Shown: positions 24,218 through 35,029, counted from the stretch's first letter. The stretch: 64,000 nucleotides of DNA from Sphingobium yanoikuyae (GCF_013001025.1 NZ_CP053023.1:62001-126000); one strand, 5' to 3'. Program-made: numbers and translations. The notes: generated by a model from the letters alone, not told the origin.

Positions 24218-25774
24218 TCAATCTGGATGAGAAAGAGGCAACAATTCGTCGCGAAGGATGATCAGCGCGCACCGGCTCAGGTCCTCCGCGGCAGCAGCGG
24301 TCGTCGCCTCGGTGTAGCAGCGCAGTTCCGGCGCATTGCCCGACGCGCGCAGATGGATGACGACGCCGCGGTCGAATGTCACGCGCAGACCATCGGTGGT
24401 GTCGATCTCCACCACCTGGCCGCCAATCGTACCGAAACAGGTTTCGATGCGCGCCCGTTGCTCCTCGGCTGATCCCTCCCTGAGCCAGCCCAGAAGCGCC
24501 GCGCTTTGCGCCGGAGCCACATCCGGGAGGCGGTCGCTATGGGTCGCGCGCTGCGGCAGGCTCGCGACCAGTTCCGCGACGCTGCTTCGCCTGGCGGCCG
24601 CGAGTACCGAAACGATCGGCAAGACAGCGTCGCGCGTGGGAAGGGCATCCAGCGGATGGTCACCGTCGAGCACCGTCGAGCCGAGCAGGACGCTGCCATT
24701 GGCCTCATAACCGCAGACGATCGCGCCCGGGTCGGCCGCGATCTCCTCCTGCATGGCGGCGATCACATAGGGTGAACCGATCCGCGTCCGCCGAACCGCG
24801 ACAAACGCGCCTGAAAGCTCGGCCGCGCTATTGCTGCTCACCGGGGTCACGACGCGGTCCGCGCCAAGCGCGCGAGCGCACAGCAGGGCGGTGATATCAC
24901 CGCGAAGCCAAGTCCCCTGCGCGTCGGCGACGAGCGGCCGGTCCGAGTCCCCGTCCGTCGACACGATCGCATCGACCGTGTGGTCGTTCGCCCACGCGTG
25001 CGCCAGAATGATGTCCTCATCGCGAATGGCTTCGGTGTCGACCGGCACAAAGCTTTCGGATCGGCCGAATGGCAGCACGATGGCGCCGAGCGCCTCGAGC
25101 ACGCTCACCAGGACGTCCTGCCCCACCGCGGAATGTTGGTAGACCCCGACTGTCACGCCCTTGAGTGCGTCCGCGCCGAAGAAGCCGACGTACCGATCGC
25201 GATAGGCGCTTGTGATCTCGACGGTCGGAGGCAGCGGTTCAGCGCTCAGGAGCGTGCCCGACGCATCGAAAAGGCTGTCGTCGGGTGAGACCCGCTGCTC
25301 GAGCATGCCGGCCTCGTCCGACTTGAGGACCTCGCCTGTCGGCCGGTAGAATTTGATCCCGTTACGATCAGCCGGAATATGGCTTCCCGTCACCATGATC
25401 GAGGGCATCTTGCGGCCCAGCGCGTAATAGGCCAGCGCCGGCGTCGGCACGAGCCCGCAGTTCACCAACACGCCGCCGGCGGCGCGGACCGCCGCCGCAC
25501 AGGCCTGCACGATCCGCGGTGTGCTGGGACGCAGATCGCCGGCCAGCGCCACGGGCTGGCCCGGGGCAAACTCATCGATCGATCGCAAATACTGGAGGAA
25601 TGCGCTGGTATAGGCAAAACAGAGCGCGTCGGTCATGGCCGAGACGGGTCCCCTGACGCCGCTCGTGCCAAAAGGAACACCGCTTTGCGCCATCAGGGTG
25701 CGCACGCTTTTGAGAGCGGCACCCTCGCTCGGCGGGGAGTCATCTACCTTCATGTCATTCGGCAATGCGTTCAT
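24218..25774 (-). CDS. Phosphohexomutase (phosphomannomutase/phosphoglucomutase family)
   Basis: 518 residues. All four active-site motifs of the alpha-D-phosphohexomutase superfamily are present: phosphoserine loop TGSHIPADRNGIKFY, metal loop TDGDSDRP, sugar loop GYEANGSVL and phosphate-binding loop RASGNAPELRCYTEA. In this setting it most likely converts mannose 6-phosphate and mannose 1-phosphate. The ATG at 25774 has GGAG ten bases upstream; an ATG at 25801 is also open. It overlaps the end of the GH130 gene by 20 bases and is the last gene of the mannose operon. Confidence 0.88.
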   Translation of the reverse strand: MNALPNDMKVDDSPPSEGAALKSVRTLMAQSGVPFGTSGVRGPVSAMTDALCFAYTSAFLQYLRSIDEFAPGQPVALAGDLRPSTPRIVQACAAAVRAAGGVLVNCGLVPTPALAYYALGRKMPSIMVTGSHIPADRNGIKFYRPTGEVLKSDEAGMLEQRVSPDDSLFDASGTLLSAEPLPPTVEITSAYRDRYVGFFGADALKGVTVGVYQHSAVGQDVLVSVLEALGAIVLPFGRSESFVPVDTEAIRDEDIILAHAWANDHTVDAIVSTDGDSDRPLVADAQGTWLRGDITALLCARALGADRVVTPVSSNSAAELSGAFVAVRRTRIGSPYVIAAMQEEIAADPGAIVCGYEANGSVLLGSTVLDGDHPLDALPTRDAVLPIVSVLAAARRSSVAELVASLPQRATHSDRLPDVAPAQSAALLGWLREGSAEEQRARIETCFGTIGGQVVEIDTTDGLRVTFDRGVVIHLRASGNAPELRCYTEATTAAAAEDLSRCALIILRDELLPLSHPD

Positions 25775-27104
25775 GGCCCCGCCACTCCAGTTCGTTGTCA
25801 TTGAGCAAATCCATGCTGTCGGGCGCGCGCAGCGCGGCGAGCAGATCGGCTATCTCGATCCTGGCAAAGCTTACCGACGTATCGGCAACGCCATAGGGCA
25901 TGAACAGCCTTCCGCCATGCGCGATCGCCCCGCATGTATAGACGACATTAGGAACATAGCCTTCCCGGTCCTCATCGGAAGGCGACAGGAGTGGCACCGC
26001 CGAGCGGCCGATGACCCGCGAGGGATCATCCTTGTCCAGCAGCACCGCGCCAATGGCATATTTGCGCATCGCGCCCACGCCGTGGGTGAGGACGAGCCAA
26101 CCTTCCTCAAGCTCAATCGGCGCGCCGCAATTGCCCATCTGAACCAGTTCCCAAGGATAATGCGGTCCCAGAATCCGCTCGCCTTCCTCCCAGTGATGCA
26201 GATCGGGCGAGCGCAACAGGAACAGGCTTTCATTGTCCTGCCGGCCGATCATCAGATAATCGCCGCCGAACCGGCGGGGGAACAGAGCCATGCCCTTGTT
26301 CCGCGCCGCCGGACCCGTCAGCGTCTGCAATGCAAAGGTTTCGAAATCGCGGGTGACGAAAAGCTCCGAGGCGATCGCCGCGCCGCTATAGGCGGTATAG
26401 GTGCCGTAATAGCAGGTCGATGCGTCGTCATCGGTGAAGCGCACCAGGCGAAGATCCTCGAGCCCGTTGCGCTGGGCGGGCGTTGCGGGAAAGAGCACGG
26501 TCTCATCGAGCCGCATCCCCTCGACGTGCCGAGTGAAGCGGACTTCACCGCCAGGCCCGGTCTCGGGCCGCGCGGCAATCGCGAAATCGGGTTCCGGCGC
26601 CATCTCGATCGTGCCGCACGGTAGGATTAGGCCCTCGCGAAAGGTGATCGAGGAGATATGCCCCTCGCCTACCGCCCGCAGCGACAGGACGAAACGCAAG
26701 CCGCCCTCCGGTACGCCAGTCTGGTCAGGATGCGGCACGATGCTGGGGTTCATCACCGCCGCTGCGCCAAACGAATATTCATGGCAGAAATAGGCGCCGA
26801 TCAACTGGCGAACCGAGGGCGATAGACTGTCTGCCAGCTCCACCTCGCGCGCGACCTGCTCGAAGCGCTCTTCGAACACCCTGCGGATTTCGCGGTGGCG
26901 GTTCCCGAAATCGGCGAGGATGACGGCCAGTTCCCGGTCCACCGTCGCGCCCTCCATGGCGCGCACACCATTGATGATGCGATGCATGCGCTCATTCTGG
27001 ACGGGGCTGAGATCGCGTGGTTCAGGCGCGATCTGCAAGGGCCGGACGACCACCCGCGCCGGGTTGGGCCGCAGCCGCAAGGGAATCGACTGGATCAGCG
27101 ACAT
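25755..27104 (-). CDS. GH130-family beta-mannoside phosphorylase
   Basis: 449 residues. The five-bladed beta-propeller of GH130 is recognisable from NGLEDLRLVRFTDDD (with the family Glu-Asp pair), ARNKGMALFPRRFGG, MIGRQDNESLF, GNCGAPIELEEGWLVLTHGVG and GYVPNVVYTCG. GH130 enzymes phosphorolyse beta-mannosides to mannose 1-phosphate; in reverse they can build oligomannosides. The ATG at 27104 sits behind an AGGAGGGGAG ribosome site and overlaps the GT4 gene by 10 bases, although the frame is open to 27383. The exact substrate (mannosyl-glucose, beta-1,2- or beta-1,4-mannan) is not decided by sequence. Confidence 0.85.
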   Translation of the reverse strand: MSLIQSIPLRLRPNPARVVVRPLQIAPEPRDLSPVQNERMHRIINGVRAMEGATVDRELAVILADFGNRHREIRRVFEERFEQVAREVELADSLSPSVRQLIGAYFCHEYSFGAAAVMNPSIVPHPDQTGVPEGGLRFVLSLRAVGEGHISSITFREGLILPCGTIEMAPEPDFAIAARPETGPGGEVRFTRHVEGMRLDETVLFPATPAQRNGLEDLRLVRFTDDDASTCYYGTYTAYSGAAIASELFVTRDFETFALQTLTGPAARNKGMALFPRRFGGDYLMIGRQDNESLFLLRSPDLHHWEEGERILGPHYPWELVQMGNCGAPIELEEGWLVLTHGVGAMRKYAIGAVLLDKDDPSRVIGRSAVPLLSPSDEDREGYVPNVVYTCGAIAHGGRLFMPYGVADTSVSFARIEIADLLAALRAPDSMDLLNDNELEWRGHERIAE

Positions 27105-29401
27105 GCAGCGACGCTCCCCTCCTCCTGTCCCTCTTCCCGGTTCTGCGACCCGTCGCTCCTGGCCCTCAGTCGGCGCACACCAAGCGCTGCAAACTGCCAG
27201 GCGAGAATGGATTCGGCGCCCTGGTTGAGGTTGACCCGATCGACCTGCAGGCCGTCGAAACAGCCGCCGTCGGGCAAGGCCAGTCGCAGACCCAGATCGT
27301 TGGCGCCCAGATACCAGGCATAGGCGGTCTCGACATGGGTGAGCCATTGGGCGTCGCCGGTCGTCTCGAACGCCAGGGCGCAAGCCTCGATCGTGGCCCA
27401 GGCTTCAAGCGGCTGCTGGTCGAACGCCTGCGGCGTTTCATGGGGGAGCCCGAAGCTCTCTGTCCCGATCGGACGGAAATGGCCTTCCTTCGCGGTTTGG
27501 CGCTCGGCTAGCCACGCAAGCGCCTCGATCGCTTCATCGACCATATCGGGGCGCGCGAGCGCACGGCCCGCGCGCAGCAGCGCTTCGGGGAGGCGCGCAT
27601 TGTCATAGGCCAGCACCGGCTCGAACCAGATCCAGTCGTCCCGGCGATTGGCGCGCAGCAGTTCCAGCAGGCGGACCGAGAAGGTCTCCATCAGCAAACG
27701 GGCGGGACGATGGCCGGGATAGACCGCCAAGAACGCGGCAAGCCCGGAAGTCGCGAAAGCCTGGGCGCGCGGGCTCTGCAGAAAGCTGCTCGCCGGAATA
27801 ACCTTGTCGGCGAGCGCCGTGGCCCAGAGCTTGAGACCATGGTCATCGGTTGCCTGCGCGGTCCGACCCAGCGCCCAGAGTCCGCGGCCGAAGCTGTCCT
27901 GCGACCCTTCCGTCTCGAGCCAGTCCCGATCATAGCCCATGAAGTTGCGGAAGCGGCCCGCATCCTCGTCCCAGGCGAAATCGACAAAGGACGCGTAGAT
28001 GTTGGCAAGGCGTGCTGCGCGCGGCGTATCCAGCCCTTCCAGGGCAAATTCGCTTGCGAGCATCAGCGCCCGGGCATTATCGTCCAGACAATAGCCGTGT
28101 CGGCGGTCCGGCACCTTGGAGCGGCTATGCTGCAGCATGCCGCAACCATCCGTCATGCGATCGATAGCATCGAGCGAAGGCTCTGGCGCCGGCGTGACGG
28201 ACGGGCGCAAACCGACGAGCGTGGTCGCCAGGGGAGAGCCCAGCCGGGCCTGGGCGAAGAGCGACAGATAGCTGCCGCCGACCACCGGCCATGTCATGGC
28301 GCGCCCCGCCTGGTAGGCGCTACGCCGTAATTCGTCGCGGCGCCGACCGTCACCCAGCAGGTCGCCCACCGCCTTCGCCAGGGCGTCCGGCGAGGCGAAG
28401 GGAACCAGCACGCCGCATCCGTCGGACAAAAGTTCCTGTGCGTGCCAGTAGGGCGTCGATACGACCGCCTTACCGAGCCCCACGCTGTAGGAGAGCGTGC
28501 CGCTCGTGATCTGCGCTTCGGTCAGATAGGGAGTGACGTAGATGTCGCAGGCCGACAGCCAGGCTTGCAGGGTGTGCGTATCGACATATTCGTTGACGAA
28601 ACGGACGTTGCGCTCGAGCCCGAGCGCGCTGACCTGCCGGGCAAGGTCCTCGCGATAGGCTTCGCCCTCGCGGGCCACCAGATGCGGATGGGTTGCGCCG
28701 AGCACCACATAGATGAGATCGGGATGATCGCGCACCAGCTGCGGCAGCGCCGAGATCATCACCTCGATGCCCTTGTTGGGCGAGAGCAGGCCGAAGGTGA
28801 GCGCCACGCGCCGCCCGTCGAGCCCGAAGCGGTGCTTTTCGAAAGCCGGGTCGAGGAACGGCATATCGGGAATGCCATGGGGAATCACCACGATCTTGTT
28901 CGCCGGGACGCCCATGTCGCGGGCAAGGATGGTGCGACCCATCTCAGTCATGACGATGATCCGCGAGGAGGCCTGCGCCAGCGCGTCCATCACGCGTCGC
29001 TGGTCCGCCGTGGGATCGGTCAGCACGGTGTGCAGCGTGGTCACGATCGGCGCACGCAGTCTGTCGACGAGGGAAAGGAGATGGTCGCCCGCCTCGCCCC
29101 CGAAGATCCCGAACTCGTGCTGAAGGCATACGATGTCGGGATTGAGCGCGTTAATATGCTCCGCCGCCGCAACATAGTCGGAGAGATTATCCTGCGCGAT
29201 CTCATAGCCGACTTCGCGGGGATAATCGTGATGCACGCCGGGGTCGTTGAGCGCGATCGTCGAGATGGTGAGATCCGGATCGCCGGCTTTCAGCGCGGCG
29301 TGCAGATCCGCCGTGAAAGTTGCTATACCGCAGCGGCGCGGGGGGAAATTGCCGATGAGTGCGACATGGCGCACCGGCGGCGGCGTCAGATCGATAGTCA
29401 T
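27095..29401 (-). CDS. GT4 glycosyltransferase fused to an alpha-barrel sugar-processing domain
   Basis: 768 residues. Residues 1 to about 390 form a GT-B, family 4 transferase (GNFPPRRCGIATFTADLH, IVVIPHGIPD, LTFGLLSPNKGIEV, EAQITSGTLSYSVGLGKAVV with the donor-binding glutamate). The remaining 370 residues resemble an (alpha/alpha)6 barrel (RRHGYCLDDNARAL, DSFGRGLWALG, LRANRRDDWIWFEPVLAYDNARLPEALL), a fold shared by many glycan-processing enzymes. Its neighbours make GDP-mannose, so the donor is presumably GDP-mannose. ATGA overlap with manA upstream and 10-base overlap with GH130 downstream tie it into one operon. Confidence 0.82.
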   Translation of the reverse strand: MTIDLTPPPVRHVALIGNFPPRRCGIATFTADLHAALKAGDPDLTISTIALNDPGVHHDYPREVGYEIAQDNLSDYVAAAEHINALNPDIVCLQHEFGIFGGEAGDHLLSLVDRLRAPIVTTLHTVLTDPTADQRRVMDALAQASSRIIVMTEMGRTILARDMGVPANKIVVIPHGIPDMPFLDPAFEKHRFGLDGRRVALTFGLLSPNKGIEVMISALPQLVRDHPDLIYVVLGATHPHLVAREGEAYREDLARQVSALGLERNVRFVNEYVDTHTLQAWLSACDIYVTPYLTEAQITSGTLSYSVGLGKAVVSTPYWHAQELLSDGCGVLVPFASPDALAKAVGDLLGDGRRRDELRRSAYQAGRAMTWPVVGGSYLSLFAQARLGSPLATTLVGLRPSVTPAPEPSLDAIDRMTDGCGMLQHSRSKVPDRRHGYCLDDNARALMLASEFALEGLDTPRAARLANIYASFVDFAWDEDAGRFRNFMGYDRDWLETEGSQDSFGRGLWALGRTAQATDDHGLKLWATALADKVIPASSFLQSPRAQAFATSGLAAFLAVYPGHRPARLLMETFSVRLLELLRANRRDDWIWFEPVLAYDNARLPEALLRAGRALARPDMVDEAIEALAWLAERQTAKEGHFRPIGTESFGLPHETPQAFDQQPLEAWATIEACALAFETTGDAQWLTHVETAYAWYLGANDLGLRLALPDGGCFDGLQVDRVNLNQGAESILAWQFAALGVRRLRARSDGSQNREEGQEEGSVAACR

Positions 29402-30234
29402 GGCAACAGATCTCCTTCAGCAAGTGTGGACCGAGCGGAGCGGGGCTCGGCGAGAACGAGGCGGGCGGGCGTGTCGGCATGCAGCGCGACCGGTCCGTGC
29501 GTGAGCCAGCATTGGTTGGCCGCGAAGGGCCGGCCGGCTATCGTGCCCTCGCCCGACAGGACGGCCAGACAGGCGCGCTCGGGCACGAGGACGACCTGGC
29601 CGCCCGGGTTGAGGGCGAACTGCGAGAGAGCGAAGGGCGCGCCTGCGCCGGGCAAGGCTTCCACCGGCTCGACCTCGGTGCGCGCTTCGAACAGGGCCTG
29701 GGCGAGGTGAAGCTCGCGCGGTCGCCCATAATCGAAGAGGCGATAGGTCACATCGCTGTGCTCCTGGACCTCGAGGACGGTGAGGCCGGGCCCGAGCGCA
29801 TGGATCGTCCCGGCTCTGATGTAGAAGCTGTCCCCTGCCCGCGGACGAATTCGCCGAAGCAGCGAGGGTAGCGTTCCGTCGCGGGCCGCTTGGGCGATCG
29901 CCTGACGCGAAGCGGGCGCCTCGAGCCCGAGATCGAGATAGGCGCCCGGGAGCGCCTCGGTGACATGCCACCATTCATGCTTGCGGCCGGGCCCCTGTGG
30001 ATGGACCTGGACCGACAGCGGCTCGCTCGTCTGCAGCCATTTGATCGTCAGGCCCGCATCCGGCGCTTCGAAGATCATTTCGCCCAGCGGCTGCGCCTCG
30101 TCCGGCGCCGGCAGGCCGTCGCGCCGGCCCCAGGGCTTGGCGACATAGCGGGGCGTCAGCCTTTCCGCCCAGCCCCCGGCCTCGGGGGCGGTGTCGGCTG
30201 GCTCTTCGCGTTCCAGACAGGTTTCTATCAGCAT
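29398..30234 (-). CDS. manA: Mannose-6-phosphate isomerase, class I-like
   Basis: 278 residues. Cupin-type zinc enzyme with the expected ligands: SVQVHPQ, KHEWWHV and GTIHALG. The FDYGRPRELHLAQAL segment is typical of the shorter bacterial ManA group. It interconverts fructose 6-phosphate and mannose 6-phosphate, feeding the phosphomutase and guanylyltransferase of the same operon. The ATG at 30234 follows GGGAGA and is preferred over the 30321 start of the open frame. Its TGA overlaps the ATG of the GT4 fusion. Confidence 0.88.
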   Translation of the reverse strand: MLIETCLEREEPADTAPEAGGWAERLTPRYVAKPWGRRDGLPAPDEAQPLGEMIFEAPDAGLTIKWLQTSEPLSVQVHPQGPGRKHEWWHVTEALPGAYLDLGLEAPASRQAIAQAARDGTLPSLLRRIRPRAGDSFYIRAGTIHALGPGLTVLEVQEHSDVTYRLFDYGRPRELHLAQALFEARTEVEPVEALPGAGAPFALSQFALNPGGQVVLVPERACLAVLSGEGTIAGRPFAANQCWLTHGPVALHADTPARLVLAEPRSARSTLAEGDLLP

Positions 30235-30268
30235 CGATCGGTTCTCCCAGGGATGATGCGTTTGAGGG

Positions 30269-31345
30269 TCAGGATGCCGTGGCGGCCTCGCGGGTGGCGG
30301 AAGGGCTCTCCTGTCCGGCAAGGCGCCGAACGTCCTGCGAACGCCCGCGCGGCGCGATTAGCACCGTGTCGCCGGTGGCTACGACGATGAGGTCGGAAAC
30401 GCCGATCGCGGCGATGCGTGGCCCGGTGCTCTTGAACAGGCAGTTCCGGCTGTCGAGCGCCTTTACCTCGCCCTCCGAGAGATTGTCGGCTTCGTCGCGG
30501 CTGCCAATCGCATGAAGCGCATCCCAGCTGCCCAGATCCGACCATCCCATCGCCGTCGGCACGACGGCGACACGCGCGGCTTTTTCCAGGACGGCGTAGT
30601 CAATCGAGTCCGCGGGAATGGCGGCAAAGGCGTCAGCGTCGGGATCGATGCGCCGGCCTTCCCGCGTTGCCGACGCCAGCGCGGCCTCGACAGCAGTCAG
30701 CATTGCCGGGGCATGCAGGCGCATGGCCTCGAGAAAGGCATCGGCGCGCAGGAGGAATATGCCGGCGTTCCAGCAGTGACCGCCTTCAGCGATCATCCGG
30801 GCAGCGCGGTCGCTATCGGGCTTCTCGACGAAGCGATCGACCTGATGAACGCCTTGGCAGATCGCTTCGCCGCAGCGGATGTAGCCATAGCCCGTCTCGG
30901 GATGGTCCGGCGTGATGCCGAAGGTGACGAGCCATCCGGCGGCCGCCTGCGGCGCCGCGCGTTCTATCGCGGCGGCGAAAGCTGGAACATCGGCGATGAC
31001 ATGATCGCTGGGCATAACAAGGAGCAGCGCGTCCGGACTGGGCGCCTCGAGCGCCGCCATCGCGATAGCAGGCGCCGTATTGCGACCGACGGGCTCGAAG
31101 ATGAGCCGGGCGGGCATGCAGTGGATGGCGCGCAATTGCTCGCCGAGCAGCGCGTCGTGACCGCGATTGGCGATCAGGATCGGTGCCTGGACAAGGCCTG
31201 CGGCGCGAGCACGCCGAACTGTCTGCTGGAGCAGGCTCTCCTCGCCGGCGAGCGCAATGAATTGCTTGGGGCTGGCCGCGGTCGAAATCGGCCAGAGGCG
31301 CGTACCGGACCCGCCGGACAGGATAACAGGAATAATCGAGCGCAT
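30269..31345 (-). CDS. manC: Mannose-1-phosphate guanylyltransferase (GDP-mannose synthase)
   Basis: 358 residues. Nucleotidyltransferase motif SGGSGTRLWPIS, the phosphate-binding FVEKP, HPETGYGYI and WSDLGSWDAL mark the ManC/GMP family. It joins mannose 1-phosphate with GTP to give GDP-mannose. The C-terminal isomerase domain found in bifunctional AlgA/ManC proteins is absent, which fits the separate manA gene 35 bases downstream. The ATG at 31345 begins the core fold; the open frame extends to 31393. First gene of the operon. Confidence 0.9.
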   Translation of the reverse strand: MRSIIPVILSGGSGTRLWPISTAASPKQFIALAGEESLLQQTVRRARAAGLVQAPILIANRGHDALLGEQLRAIHCMPARLIFEPVGRNTAPAIAMAALEAPSPDALLLVMPSDHVIADVPAFAAAIERAAPQAAAGWLVTFGITPDHPETGYGYIRCGEAICQGVHQVDRFVEKPDSDRAARMIAEGGHCWNAGIFLLRADAFLEAMRLHAPAMLTAVEAALASATREGRRIDPDADAFAAIPADSIDYAVLEKAARVAVVPTAMGWSDLGSWDALHAIGSRDEADNLSEGEVKALDSRNCLFKSTGPRIAAIGVSDLIVVATGDTVLIAPRGRSQDVRRLAGQESPSATREAATAS

Positions 31346-31445
31346 ATCCGAGCCACTTTTCCTGGGCAGCACGCACGAGGAGGCTGCGCGCAATCCTGTA
31401 AGAAAGCCCGGAAATCCCTCTCGCTATGCTGAATAATGATGAGGT

Positions 31446-31472
31446 GACAGGGCCGGCCGCGCCGGCCCTGTC
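31446..31472 (-). terminator. Perfect hairpin downstream of groEL
   Basis: GACAGGGCCGGC at 31446-31457 and GCCGGCCCTGTC at 31461-31472 are exact 12-base inverted repeats with a 3-base loop, 10 bases past the groEL stop. No T-run follows, so termination may depend on the stem alone. It also separates groEL from the mannose operon. Confidence 0.7.
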
Positions 31473-31481
31473 GGTGGAGGA

Positions 31482-33469
<1,988 letters not shown>

Positions 33470-33538
33470 GGGCAAAGCCTCCGGTTGCAAAACAAGAATG
33501 ATGATCCCCGCCGTTCATCGGAACGACAGGTTCCCGGG

Positions 33539-33567
33539 AACTAAGAAGCTCAATTTGCCCCTTCAAG
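33539..33567 (-). promoter_or_regulatory. Candidate RpoH-type promoter for groESL
   Basis: On the minus strand CTTGAA (33567-33562) is followed after 17 bases by TTAGTT (33544-33539). The CTTG box and spacing equal those before the hsp20 gene. The -10 match is only moderate, so the call is tentative. Confidence 0.4.
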
Positions 33568-33584
33568 ACCCTCATGAAAATTTT

Positions 33585-33611
33585 TTGGCACTCAATGGAA
33601 CGGAGTGCCAA
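33585..33611. promoter_or_regulatory. CIRCE operator (HrcA-binding site)
   Basis: TTGGCACTC at 33585-33593 and GAGTGCCAA at 33603-33611 form a perfect inverted repeat with a 9-base spacer. This matches the CIRCE consensus (TTAGCACTC-N9-GAGTGCTAA) with one symmetric change. HrcA repressor binds CIRCE and is released on heat shock. No hrcA lies in the window, so repression would depend on a repressor encoded elsewhere. Confidence 0.9.
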
Positions 33612-33648
33612 TCGCGTCGATCTCAATGGCTTAGAGATGAAAAAACGT

Positions 33649-33677
33649 CTTGACGCGACTCCGCATCGTACCAAAAT
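33649..33677 (+). promoter_or_regulatory. Candidate heat-shock promoter, divergent from groESL
   Basis: CTTGAC at 33649-33654 and CAAAAT at 33672-33677 are 17 bases apart, on the plus strand, 55 bases before the ATG at 33732. The -35 fits the RpoH consensus; the -10 is loose. Confidence 0.4.
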
Positions 33678-33731
33678 CTGGAGGGTGCGGATGAGGATGT
33701 CCGCCACGAAAGACAGGAAAGGAGGCTGACT

Positions 33732-33968
33732 ATGTCGCAACCATTTTCCCGTTTTCTTCATCCCTTCGACGTCGCGCACCATCCTGATCTGGAGCCCGAG
33801 GTCAAACGCGCCATCCTGGCGTCGTGGGCATCGGACAGATCGGCCGTGCGCGACAAGCCAGCGCTGCGAAAGCCGCGCGGTGCCAAACGCGCCGTGCCGA
33901 TCGACGAAGTGCTCGCGGCCATGCGCACGCTGGACGAGGGGGATTCAGGTCAAACCAGCTTGCAATGA
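33732..33968 (+). CDS. Small conserved-looking hypothetical protein
   Basis: 78 residues, basic in the middle (RKPRGAKRAVPIDEVLAAMRTLDEG), with no membrane segment. I recognise no domain. AAAGGAGG eight bases before the ATG is a strong ribosome site. Its TGA overlaps the ATG of the Usg-like gene (ATGA), and a heat-shock-like promoter lies upstream, so it heads a small operon divergent from groESL. Confidence 0.7.
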   Translation: MSQPFSRFLHPFDVAHHPDLEPEVKRAILASWASDRSAVRDKPALRKPRGAKRAVPIDEVLAAMRTLDEGDSGQTSLQ

Positions 33969-34234
33969 GCGACCGCGGTTTTCTGGCGCAGCTGCAGGGC
34001 TACGGCATGACAACGGCGGAAATTCACTATTACCGCCCTGACGCGCCGTCACTCCTGCAGCTCTTTGTCTGGCAGGAATATGATCTCGCGTCCGACTTTC
34101 CAGTGTTGTTCGACTTCCTGGACCATTGGCGGCGCGAGATCACCGCCGCCCTGCATTCCGTGCGGATCGCCCATGAGCAGCTGATCCGACCCACCGAATG
34201 GAGCGCGGTCGACGGGATACTCTCGATACGATGA
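33965..34234 (+). CDS. usg: Usg-family protein
   Basis: 89 residues. LQGYGMTTAEIHYYRPDAPSLLQLFVWQEYDLASDFPVLFDFLDHW and the IRPTEWSAVDG end match the Usg family of alphaproteobacteria, named for a gene upstream of or near trp and aro genes; its biochemical role is unknown. ATGA overlaps at both ends (with the 78-residue gene before and the 132-residue gene after) show strict translational coupling. Confidence 0.8.
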   Translation: MSDRGFLAQLQGYGMTTAEIHYYRPDAPSLLQLFVWQEYDLASDFPVLFDFLDHWRREITAALHSVRIAHEQLIRPTEWSAVDGILSIR

Positions 34235-34629
34235 AACAGGCGCTGATCCATAGGCTCAAGGGCCGGGGCAAGGGTGTCCGCCTCACCTTGCCCTTCGACG
34301 ATATCATGGAGTTCGCGATTGCGTTGCTGACGGTTGGTCCCGAGGACCTGGAGGCGCTGGGCTGGACCTTCGCTGATCGCAAGCGCTTCCTGGATCATTT
34401 TCTTGCGTCCGGTCGGGCCGCGCAGGGCGTCGCTCCTGAGCATCTCGGGCAAAAATCCATCGAAATCGTGGTGCCGCGCAAGGATCTCGATCGCCTGCAT
34501 CGATTTGCGGTACGCGAACTGCCCAAGGCGGCCAGCAATGCCGCCATGCTCGACCGGGTGATCCGCGCGCTCGATCAGGCCGCGCAGCGCCAGGATGCCG
34601 GCAAAAGGCGAACGCCCGGGAAATCCTGA
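34231..34629 (+). CDS. Hypothetical protein, third gene of the usg operon
   Basis: 132 residues from the ATG that overlaps the usg stop. Features include LKGRGKGVRLTLPFDDIMEF, a mixed alpha/beta pattern and a basic tail (DAGKRRTPGKS). No known domain is recognised and no membrane segment is present. The overlap with usg makes it very likely real; the upstream frame opening at 34198 is not needed. Confidence 0.65.
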   Translation: MKQALIHRLKGRGKGVRLTLPFDDIMEFAIALLTVGPEDLEALGWTFADRKRFLDHFLASGRAAQGVAPEHLGQKSIEIVVPRKDLDRLHRFAVRELPKAASNAAMLDRVIRALDQAAQRQDAGKRRTPGKS

Positions 34630-34673
34630 CGACGTCGCCACTTCATTCACCATCCAATGAAAGGAGACATTCC

Positions 34674-34904
34674 ATGCGTTATCAGCTGTTTCGCGACGAC
34701 GACCATAGCCAGCGGGTCGCTGAGAGCGATGAATTCCAAAGCGAGTTCAAAGCGACCGAATGGGCGCGCGCGTGGGTGAAAACCAACGGCGATCACGATC
34801 GCTACCGCTTCCAGCAGGTGGACGGCGGCCGGCCCATGCTCTTGCTGAAGACCGTTGCCGGACAATGGTATGTGATGCCGCTCGCCGAGCAGGTTGCGGC
34901 ATAG
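34674..34904 (+). CDS. Small hypothetical protein
   Basis: 76 residues, predicted soluble: DDDHSQRVAESDEFQSEFKATEWARAW then FQQVDGGRPMLLLKTVAGQWYVMPL. It has a beta-rich C-terminal half and no known domain. AAAGGAGAC before the ATG is a good ribosome site. It follows the usg operon by 44 bases on the same strand. Confidence 0.65.
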   Translation: MRYQLFRDDDHSQRVAESDEFQSEFKATEWARAWVKTNGDHDRYRFQQVDGGRPMLLLKTVAGQWYVMPLAEQVAA

Positions 34905-35029
34905 CCGATCTGGCCGGGTCCGCGCCCTTCCCCTCTCGCACCGGGCCTCGCCGTGGATTAGGCTTTCCAAGCGCCATGGTTCCCGGTGCGCCACAGCCAC
35001 AGGCTCTTCTCGAGCCACAAGCGGACGAC

